Shown here in pieces: positions 56,501-64,000 of a stretch of 64,000 nt of DNA. Each line of letters begins with the position of its first letter. The stretch's first letter is position 1. Source of the DNA: Saccharina japonica. Its lineage: Eukaryota; Sar; Phaeophyceae; Laminariales; Laminariaceae. Both the position numbers and the translations under genes were made by a program. Location: the NCBI GenBank assembly GCA_008828725.1, contig MEHQ01004020.1, forward strand, positions 456,593-520,592, in the 5' to 3' direction. The notes below the pieces were generated by a model that made no database searches, was not told where the DNA came from, and was given only the letters and a program-made list of their open reading frames with translations.

Positions 56501-57465
56501 GCCGAGTGCCTCACACAGCCTGTGGAATGTGCGTAAGACATGCATTGAACCACTCAATACCCGCTGTCTGTCGTGTCGCTTTGTGTGGTCTCTCTCTTAA
56601 GGTGGTCTCCGCGGGTGGGATACCTCGGCTGGTCTCTCTCTTCGCGAACTCGGGAGCGGAGGGGGGTGCGAAATCTGCTCGTACTAACGCCGCCATTTGC
56701 TTGGCGAAACTGGCGCGCGAGCCCAGACACAAAGAGGTGGGTCTCATCCCCTTTGGAACTGCACGCGCGTTTTGGGGAATTAGTGTAGGATGCGTTTGTT
56801 TTTACAGTTCATAAAACTACAGCTGACTACACGAGCGAGTGTTCCGTTTGGCTTTGTCCATCACCACCCTTTTTCTTCTAGGAAGGCCGGGGGATAGATT
56901 GACATTAACACGCACTCGCGGGTTTGCACAGGGGTAGCACTACGGCATGCCCACAATCAGGGAGAACGGGTAACTACTGTTGCGGTATGGTATTTCTCCT
57001 GCTGCCTAGACCCTGTGCCCGATGGGCCTGTTTTGTATTCGCTCGCCCGGAGTGGAGTGGAGTGGAGTGGAGTGGAGTGGAGTGGAGTGGAGTGGAGTGG
57101 AGTGGAGTGGAGTGGAGTGGAGTGGAGTGGAGTGGAGTGGAGTGGAGTGGAGTGGAGTGGAGTGGAGTGGAGTGGAGTGGAGTGGAGTGGAGTGGAGTGG
57201 AGTGGAGAGGAGTGGAGTGGAGTGGGGGGCATACTTGGTGGGAGGATGAAGGGAACGATGTCTTCGCGATCATATCGTTTACCGTTAGCGTGAAGCTCGC
57301 TCGACATAGGAGTGGATCACGGTAGATATACAATGACACCGCTTACCATTCCAACCACCGACAATGTGTAAACCTGCCGTCTGCTGCACCTATTCCGGAC
57401 AGGCGATAACTAAGCTCCGCGGCATGGAGATGCTTGTTCAGGCTGGTTCCGGCCTGGCGGTCTAG
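40798..57465 (+). CDS. TTC12: TTC12-like TPR/armadillo protein, axonemal dynein preassembly factor
   Basis: TTC12 acts in the cytoplasm to help assemble dynein arms for motile cilia. Exons: 40798-40947, 41304-41386, 42324-42404, 42962-43150, 44259-44414, 45300-45447, 46356-46961, 47449-47878, 48622-49276, 50884-51115, 51897-52132, 53659-53854, 54586-55038, 56602-56736, 57403-57465; all phases agree; 1270 residues against about 700 in animals. The N terminus has FITKVDAVNVAIQAM, matching the start of TTC12. Residues 79-105 are a charged helix. TPRs start near 221 (AARLKGNRFYRAKRWEKAL). The third TPR is split by an insert of about 110 residues of Thr/Pro/Ala repeat and acidic Gly-rich sequence. 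Armadillo-like helices run from about 616 to 1250 and end in NAAICLAKLAREPRHK, then LRGMEML, both near the TTC12 C terminus. The fourth exon start (42962) and the end of exon 11 are the least sure boundaries. An UNC45-type chaperone is a weaker alternative. Confidence 0.85.
42050..42180 (+). repeat. decayed copy of TTC12-like exon 3 and its acceptor
   Basis: ATGGTGCAGGAGGAGGA is followed by TGATCC and GAGACAGCGGGAGG, matching the true exon at 42324 (ATGGTGCAGGAGGAGGA, GATCGATC, GAGAGAGCGGGAGGAG). The copy is about 230 bases upstream. The upstream part, CCATGCCATG...GTTG, is also duplicated. Confidence 0.65.
44040..44160. repeat. GTAGCAGCACTCT minisatellite
   Basis: Tandem 13-base and related units lie in intron 4 of the TTC12-like gene, about 100-200 bases upstream of exon 5. 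A (CACC)n run lies in the next intron at 44803-44835. Confidence 0.75.
45640..45990. repeat. CAGTAGCCTATA minisatellite
   Basis: About 23 units of roughly 15 bases (CTATACAGTAGC), with one internal change to ACCAGGTATACAG near 45772. It is in intron 6 of the TTC12-like gene. It creates the spurious Arg-Leu-Leu-Tyr frames on the minus strand. Confidence 0.9.
49635..49835. repeat. ~33-base minisatellite (TACCTTTTCGTGACCAYGGGC)
   Basis: Six diverged tandem units share CTTTTCGTGACCA and GGGC. They lie in intron 9 of the TTC12-like gene. The rest of that 1.6 kb intron has C-rich runs near 50700-50800 and a dispersed repeat. Confidence 0.75.
50565..50705 (-). repeat. dispersed 130-base repeat with open frame, copy 2
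   Basis: Inverted relative to 26955-27100, about 92% identical, and the frame remains open for about 40 codons. It lies in intron 9 of the TTC12-like gene. Confidence 0.65.
51119..51371. mobile_element. 253-base pogo/mariner-like MITE at a splice donor
   Basis: TA lies on both sides (51117-51118 and 51372-51373). The ends are inverted: CACTAGTGCTCCTTCTATAG on the left, CAGTAGTGGTCCTTCTATAG when the right end is read in reverse. Exon 10 of the TTC12-like gene ends at 51115, so the left TA includes the T of the GT donor (51116-51117). Related to the element at 56213. Confidence 0.75.
53070..53114. repeat. (GGTAT)n pentanucleotide array
   Basis: About nine perfect GGTAT units in intron 11 of the TTC12-like gene. 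Confidence 0.9.
53308..53625. repeat. (ACT)n triplet array
   Basis: A long ACT tract with TTA and GCC interruptions, ending 33 bases before the exon 12 acceptor. It is pyrimidine-poor but rich in CTAC, and may affect splicing. It yields spurious Val, Ser and Leu homopolymer frames. Confidence 0.9.
55330..55654 (+). mobile_element. tRNA-derived SINE, full-length copy D
   Basis: The head has CGTCCCGGTGGTCTAACTGG (A-box region) and GAGGGTTCGCTTCTCC (B box). The body carries GACGAGGGAAGAAAGTGC, TTTGTGACCCCGGATCTGAG and AATAAATGGGATAGAC, then eight A. It is followed at once by a GATCTAGAT-family repeat. It lies in intron 13 of the TTC12-like gene. Confidence 0.8.
55660..55840 (+). mobile_element. 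GATCTAGAT-family dispersed repeat
   Basis: Begins ATCTAGATCCAAACCTGC, then AACCCAGGAAACATGTCC, GCCACTCGGCAACATGATGA and AGATCATAC, ending near GAGGAATATTTCTCCCCTGG. It abuts the SINE tail. Confidence 0.65.
56213..56398. mobile_element. 186-base pogo/mariner-like MITE
   Basis: TA on both sides (56211-56212 and 56399-56400). The left end is CAGTAGTGCTCCCTCTATAA; the right end in reverse is CAGTAGGGTTTTCTCTGTAT, both continuing to TGCCGG. The interior shares ACCCATCTGCGCTAAGCGAT with the element at 51119. Confidence 0.75.
57051..57225. repeat. (AGTGG)35 pentanucleotide array
   Basis: About 35 AGTGG units with one AGAGG, in the last intron of the TTC12-like gene. All six frames stay open through it, which produces spurious repeats. 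Confidence 0.97.
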
Positions 57466-57644
57466 TCGGCAAGCCATGACTAATGGTGTCGGCTCGCTGT
57501 CCACTACCCGTACCTGGCGCCGACAAATGGTGTGACGTAGTGACGTACGACACACCCTGCTCCGTCTGGAAATGGTTCTGATTGCGTTCAGCTCAGTAAG
57601 AGATAATTCGTGTGTTTGGTCTGGAACAATGGTTGAAGGTTTAA

Positions 57645-57860
57645 CGCATCGGACAGGTCATGATCTGTATGATCTGTATGATGTGTATGATGTGTATGAT
57701 CTAGATAATCGATTCCCCCTTCATGGTCTAGACATTTCAGGGCTTCCTGATCTGTATGATCGGTATGATCTGTATGATCTAGCTCATGTTGCTGGGTAGG
57801 AGCCTCGTACTGGCTACGGACAAGATTCATAATCTTCTTTCTGTCGAATACCTGTTTCAG
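57645..57860 (-). mobile_element. GATCTAGAT-family dispersed repeat
   Basis: Reverse copy with GATCTGTATGATCTGTATG units, TTCAGGGCTTCCTGATC and CTAGCTCATGTTGCTGGGTA. It lies 180 bases after the TTC12-like stop codon and may fall in its 3' untranslated region. Confidence 0.6.
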
Positions 57861-58889
57861 GTTCAGGTCTCGTATCTCGACAGTGGATTGGAAAGCTTGG
57901 GAAAAACTTGTCCAAAGAAGGGAGAGGAAACTTTGAGGTGTTCTCCAAGCACATGCACGTGTACACGAAACAGCTTGGCGATCATGCGTCTTCGCGCGAT
58001 GTATCATACTCGCGTGCCCTCTGCTGCGGGGAGTTTAGTGGAAAGGGTAGATACTTTGACGCATCATAAACTTTCGAATAGTGAGCTGTTAATAGGTTGG
58101 AAACATCTCAGGGAAATTTGACTAGTTTCAAGAACGACCGATCGTGGGGTGGCGCTGTAAAACGCGGTTACGACAGGGGCCTGGCCGGAGGACCAGCCAT
58201 GGTCCACCAGGGGATGTGAAAAAAGAAGAAGTTGCTTTTCTTTTTTCTGGGAATACAATATTTTGGTTGATTGATCGATGTTGAAGCTGACCACCATGCT
58301 GCACATATAAAGTCGGATGAAAAATATAATATGCCGGTGCTATATCACGTGCTGGGAACCCACTGCTTTATGTGCAACTTGCACGGCGAGTAGGGCAAAG
58401 TGTGGTAGACATTAATTAATTATGTACGAATGGCTCCTTTGGGCGAGGCTCCCAGCAGCATCAAACAGTACACCAAATACCTGCCGCAAGGTCCATATCC
58501 AAACATAGAATAGGAAAACCGGGGAGGATGTGTTTGCCTTGGATGCCCCCTGACTACCACACAATGTCGAGACTCATAACCCGTTGTTATTTGTCAATGC
58601 TCATAATCTGTTTGTTTGTCGAGACTCATAACCTCCTGTAAGCTGTTTTTTGTCGAGACTCGTAACCTGATGTTTGTCGATGCTCATATCCTGTTGTTGG
58701 CCGTTATGGGTGCGAACATTGGGATGCTCAAAGGCACTATTAGCTGCAAATAAAGAAATGTTGGCGCTGGAAGCGGTTACACTTACCGAGCTCGCTGTGC
58801 ACGAAGGACATGCTGTAGAAAATACGTGCTGTATGTATCTATCTGTGCACAGACTCGTGCCCTGAAACATTACGTAAACAATGCCACAC

Positions 58890-59175
58890 CTCTGACAGAT
58901 CGATATATATCGATTCCCACTAAATGATTCCCACTTGATGATATAGATATTTCAGGGAAGATACGTTCCTGATCTGTATGATCTGTACGAGCTGTATGAT
59001 CTGTATGATCTAGATCATGTTGCCGGGTGGGAGCCGTACAAACTGCATGATCTAAACCAGGTTTCGAGGGCTGTACTAATAATACAAAAGCATACATATG
59101 CTCCTTCACAACGCCTCATAACGGCAGATTAGGACCTAGATGATCTAGATTATCTATCTGTAAATAGATCTGTCT
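58890..59175 (-). mobile_element. GATCTAGAT-family dispersed repeat
   Basis: Reverse copy: TTTCAGGGAAGATACGTTCC, GATCTGTATGATCTAGATC, ATGTTGCCGGGTGGGAGCCG, then AACGGCAGATTAGGACCTAG and GATCTAGATTATCTA. One of the most complete copies. Confidence 0.65.
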
Positions 59176-59354
59176 ATCCGACATGTGAACAGTTCTATAT
59201 CTACCTATCTGTATGTATATGGACTGGTGCTCTGAAACTTCAAGACAGCAATGCAAATCGCTTGAGTCTTAGTAGGCGAACTAAACAACAAGCTGCGAAG
59301 GTGGGGGGGAATAAGAGAGAGCGGAGAGTGACCACAAGGTACTACCGTTAAGAG

Positions 59355-59640
59355 GTATGTATACCGTAAAGTGGTAAAGAGCGTTGAGGTCGCGAAGAAA
59401 GGTGTGCCATCATTTTTCAGCGCTCGTGTCCTCGACTAAAGGGTGTTAAACTCGAACATTACAGCAGTTTCGGAAGGCTTTCGACCAGATCTTTCCGAAA
59501 ACACCTTGCCTATCCGGTATCGGTGTTATTGGCAACCTTAACCTTCCTGTTCTGGAAAAATCGAGCGCTGAAAAACTATTAACACCCCTGTGCGAACTCA
59601 ACGCTCTTTACCTCTTTGCGGTATACCTCTTTACGGTATA
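59355..59640. mobile_element. hairpin MITE-like element
   Basis: The arms at about 59355-59428 and 59560-59640 are inverted copies: GTATACCGTAAAG with CTTTGCGGTATAC, GTAAAGAGCGTTGAG with CTCAACGCTCTTTAC, and TTTTTCAGCGCTCG with CGAGCGCTGAAAAA. The 130-base centre has no coding capacity. Confidence 0.65.
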
Positions 59641-59735
59641 CCATACGTTCTTTACCTTTTTACGGTATACCATACGCTTTTTACATATTTACGGTATACC
59701 AGGTACCTGGTAGCAAATACCAAGAAGATACCTAC

Positions 59736-59844
59736 CTGGTCCGACTGGGCGCGGGAGCGAAGATTCTTCTGGGTCATGCCCGGGAACACGTCCGAGCCAT
59801 CCGCGTGCCCGCCAAGAGGGCAAGGATGGCTACGCTCAATGTGC
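59736..59844 (-). CDS. possible single exon of an unrecognised minus-strand gene
   Basis: On the minus strand, an AG acceptor (TTGTCTAAG) and a GTAGGT donor bound 36 codons. One frame is open and protein-like (GGHADGSDVFPGMTQKNLR). I do not recognise it and found no partner exons. Strand alternation would favour a minus gene here. It may be chance. Confidence 0.18.
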
Positions 59845-60589
59845 CTTAGACAACGCGGCTTAGACAAAAAGTCTTGGACGATAATTCAAGTCTTGCCTGT
59901 AGACGACAACAGTAAGTAGTAATGATGAAAATAACCAGGATGATTGATGAACGTTTCGGCCTATGAGGTACCAGGGTACACAAATAAGCGGTTACTCACA
60001 CCTCCACACCTACCTATCTATACCCCTGAACACAGCAGCAGGAGCCCGGGGGCCAGCATCCGGCTAAATAAGTGGACTCGCAGAAGCACACACAGGTAGC
60101 AAAAGACAGAGTGATATTATTCTGTGTTGGTATCCCAGCAGGTATTCATGTCGCATGCACGCCTACATATCAGTAGGAAACCTGCTACTCGTAGGATGTC
60201 CAAGGATGGCCCAGACGCCACAGGCCAGCATCATAATGATGAAGGAGAGAGTATCGTATGTATATACGTAGACGTACGCAATGGGATTAACCGCGGATGA
60301 ATTATGTTCATTGTTCATTGTTCATTATCTTTCCGAGCGACGACGGAACCAACTTCAAACTTGACAGAAAGGCAAGCAATGAGAGCAAGCTAACTCTAAA
60401 TAAATAATACTCAAGTACGAGTAGACCAGACAGACCAAGACCAAGGAAAACAGACGAAGTAGACGCCACATATGATACGTACTACGCTGCCTTCCTTCCT
60501 TGTCGCACCGATCCTGACAAAATAAATGGCCTCGACAACAACATGGCATCAATGCCATCCATCACAAAAGTGCCTAGAAATTTACCTTG

Positions 60590-60805
60590 ACAATCAATGT
60601 GGCTCGACAAAACAATATGCCATGGCCAAGAAGTGCCTTGACTTGGCCGTTTGTCTTGACCAAGTGTCTCGACAAATGTGCATTGGCCATGTGCCGTCAC
60701 ATTTTGTCTCGACAATGTGCCACGACATAATTTCCTTGGCAGTGTGTCTCGACAATGTGCCTTGACCAAGTGCGCCTCGGCAATATGCCTCGACAATGCA
60801 ATGTC
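60590..60805. repeat. degenerate ~19-base minisatellite
   Basis: About 11 diverged units with GTGYCTTGAC and TGTCTCGACAA words. No gene is seen around it. Confidence 0.7.
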
Positions 60806-63800
60806 TACCAGCAGCAGTAGTAGCTCCATCAAAGTCATAAACCAAAGTAGTCAACCCCCCCCTCCCCACCACGCGGTAAATGTAAAGGAGTGCGCAATCA
60901 AAAACTCTCTTTCCCGACCACCCCTATCATTTCCAAAAGTAAAGGGCATCAACATCAATCAATCAATCAATCAACCAATCAACATTAGTTTCCGAAAAGT
61001 GACGGCACGACCCTGGAAGACGATCACCACAAGTCAACCAGGGATTTTCCACCAATCAAAATATTCCTTTCGGCAAAAGTTGACCCATAGGAAACCGCGC
61101 GGCACCAAAAACCGTTCTCACCGCCACAGCAGCACTAGACCGCTACCGTTTGGGTGACTGTCAAACCGTTTCCAAACAAATCAGCCAAACCAACCCGACA
61201 TACACTTGTTCTTCATAATCACTAAGTAAAATAGAAGGGAGAATACAGACCGACACGCTCTCCAACAAGCTAGTTACCATACCCATACCCTTATTATGTT
61301 CTTGTTCTTAGCGCTAGCACAGTTTCCGGTCGTCCTGCGCTATTATCCGCTCGCTGATCAGACTTAAACCAAAAGGACCTGCTTAAACCTCGCCAATGCT
61401 ACAGTACCACCCACCACCCGTAAGGTTTACAACACACGCTCGCTATGTACGTACCGTACTAACAACCTCTCCTAGAGAGGAAGGTTGGAGGAACGACTTC
61501 TTGCTTGCTCGCTTTGCTGCTGCTTTGCTTTGCTGTGCTGCTGCTTTGCTCGGCGTCCTCTGCTTCGCTTTGCTGTTGCTGCTGCTGCTTCAAGAATAAA
61601 AGAAAAGACAGGCGGTACACAAAAGTGAAGACCTGCGGTGCTTCAAAGCAGCACAAACAACGAACGACTCGTACGTCTCGCGCCCAGGCACACGACAACT
61701 GCAGTATGATTGCTACTCGGGAAGGGGGGCATCAATGGTACGGCCCTTGCCACACCAGAACAGCAGCACGAGCGCCTGATAGGATCCCTCGGCTGCAACC
61801 CCTTGCCATCAACGACAACGGTCTACACACACAACCTGCAGCACAGCACAGCAGTGCAGTGCAGAGCATGCAACTGCCAAAAGTACCTGGTATTATTTTT
61901 ACGGAGAGGTATTACTGCTACTATTATCTACCCATCTGTCCGGAAATATAAGGACCATCTGGGTACTAATATGTATACCCAAACGGTCCTTGCACCTTCG
62001 GGCAGAATGGTATGTGCAAAGTCAACGGCCTCGCATCCATCGCTCGTACGTGCTCTCGTAGAGCGGCCGGAGACGGCGTAAATAAAATGGCGAGCAATGG
62101 CGAGCTAGAGTAAGTCACAATGCCAAGGAGCCTTTTGCCTTTGATTCCATGTCCGACATCAAACGTATCATCCTAAATCTCTTATCCTGCTCTCCGCAAC
62201 ACGTAAGGGAGATGACTCACACATACTGCAGACCATAACGGTACATTCTCAGTCCCCCTTCACCCCCCCCCACCACACCTCCACCCCATCCACCCACCCA
62301 CCACCACCACAGCAACAATACAAACAAAAAGCGACCGTAGGCCGAAAACTGAACAACCACGACAACTACCTTTTTGCTTTTCTGGTACCTGGTACGGTAC
62401 CTGGTACGCACCTAAGCGTGGGCGGCACGCATCGCACACAGATTACTCTTGCCATCGTCGTTGACCTTCATCGCCATCACCACTTAACGTTCGCAAGCCA
62501 GCAAGAGAGCGGGCGAGCAAAGCCAAAGAGCAGCCGAGCAAACAAGCACCCACGAAAACACGTTCGACCCCCCTTCAACGACATCAGAAATTCGTTCCCA
62601 ATGGTACAGTGGCCCACAACGAGTATGTACGTAGTGCTTGCCGTGAATTTATCAATAAAAAATCAACTCTAAACACCCAAAACATGACTGACCGGGAAGA
62701 CTACGTCGTCAGGCACGATACCAGCTCTTCCCCACGGCTCCCCTCCTTCGCATGACCAATGCCTCGGAGAATACGTGGAAACCCTTCGACTTGACGTTTT
62801 TCTCTGCCCCGGCTGTAATTTAACACCCCCCGAGGCTGACCACTGCTTGGCTCGTACCGCTGCCACGACGAATGGCAGCCGGTAACACTACGCCCGTTTT
62901 TGTTTCAACAGCGATAAAAAACAAACGCCTTCCCTTCCCCAAAAAAAAACTCACTCAGCTTAATATCGCCGCGGCGCCGCGTATAACGATTTCAATGTTG
63001 GTGCCGCTCAATCAGGGGGGGGGGGGTCAAACACCCACTGACCCCCCCTCCCTCCCGGCCTCTTTTTCCTCCTCCTCCTCCATGTCTCCCCCTTTTTGCG
63101 CACAGGGGGCGAACCACGTAAACACTTGATACGGTACGATACCCATAACCGGAATTACCCTCGCACCCAGACCAAAACATAAAAGCATTGTTGGAAAAAT
63201 TACATAACAAGCCTTGTAGGCGCTTACTTAGCTGGATGGGCATGCCCTTCCTCTTCTGCCTTCACCTCTCAATCGGAGGCATCATTCCTCGACAAACAGA
63301 CCCATGCATACGCCTCCTCGCTCAGCATGGAGTTAATATAAATACTGTGGGGTGTTTTTACCCCCCATCCCATATCCCGCCCCACGTCGGCTTCTCCGCC
63401 GTCTGATTTTATTCTACACGTGAGCACTCTGTCGACATTTCTCGACTTTCTCATCAGGGCGACCAACAACACACAAAAAAAAACAGAAAAAAAAAGTTTT
63501 TCTTATTTTTAGTTAAAAAATAAGAAAAAAGGGGGGGAGGAGGGGGGGAAGCGCCACGCACAGCAGAGGCGGCGAAAACCTGAAGAGCAAAACCTACGAA
63601 GTAAAAAAAAAAAAAACGCAATACTCTCGTCGAGAACCATCATCTCGTTCTCTCTCGCCTCCTTTCGTCAGCCACCGCTAACCCCCCCAGTAATACACCA
63701 CACAGGGCGCAACACAAAGTAAATATCTCCTACCATCTCCGACATCTCCGACATCACCCACAATGCGGACATCTTCGACATCTCCGAAATGTCCCACCAG

Positions 63801-64000
63801 TACCAAACATTTTCGACGCTTCCGGTACCACCGAAAGTTCGCCGAAATCTGCGCTGTCCCGTCCACGACCGACACGCCCGCCATCCCGTCCATCAACATC
63901 ACCGACACCAGCAACCATCAACACTGGCATCTGCAAAAACCTCCGAAAAAGGGTGGGTGTCATTATTTATTAGCATCTCAGAAGGTCGTCTGGTGATCGT

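Larger units (their letters stand above)
57466..64000. other. 6.5 kb with no confirmed gene
   Basis: Contents: two minus-oriented GATCTAGAT-family copies (57645-57860, 58890-59175), a TGTCGAGACTCATAACC array (58563-58700), a hairpin element (59355-59640) and a GTGCCTTGAC/TGTCTCGACAA array (60590-60805). Low-complexity C-, A- and CTG-rich stretches follow. Two exon-like scraps (59736-59844 minus, 62087-62109 plus) are too weak to call a gene. If strands keep alternating, a minus-strand gene would be expected here. Confidence 0.5.

Noticed and set aside
58770-58815. ATG plus GTAAGT and a 43-base intron-like segment on the minus strand (MSFVHSEL)
   Set aside because: The following frame is made of a local minisatellite and ends after about 50 codons; no homology.

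Overview
This is nuclear DNA of an intron-rich eukaryote. I read four protein genes by joining exons across GT-AG introns and checking that the reading phase is kept at every junction. The best guess is a photosynthetic stramenopile, most likely a brown alga. The reasons are long introns packed with simple repeats, closely spaced genes that alternate strands, a large PPR protein, and a dynein preassembly factor that implies motile flagella. This is inference; there is no species marker in the window.

Layout. (1) 14876 down to 993 and off the left edge, minus strand: a class I haem peroxidase, best called mitochondrial cytochrome c peroxidase. (2) 15157-26110, plus: otubain (OTUB-type deubiquitinase), 8 exons, complete. 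(3) 40583-30419, minus: a PPR protein with a long disordered N-terminal region, 7 exons, complete. (4) 40798-57465, plus: a TTC12-like TPR/armadillo protein (dynein arm preassembly), 15 exons, complete. Orders run minus, plus, minus, plus. Both divergent pairs start within 300 bases of each other (280 and 214 bases between start codons), so each pair probably shares a bidirectional promoter. The otubain and PPR genes converge on a 4.3 kb gene-free stretch. The last 6.5 kb holds no gene I can confirm.

Most of the DNA is intron, and the introns are full of mobile and repeated DNA: TTAA-flanked piggyBac-like MITEs, TA-flanked pogo/mariner-like MITEs, two large foldback elements, four copies of a tRNA-derived SINE, at least seven copies of a GATCTAGAT-rich dispersed repeat, and dozens of micro- and minisatellites. 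In three of the four genes the intron also carries decayed local copies of the start of the exon that follows it. The four genes have unrelated jobs (peroxide removal, deubiquitination, organelle RNA handling, cilium assembly), so they do not form a pathway.
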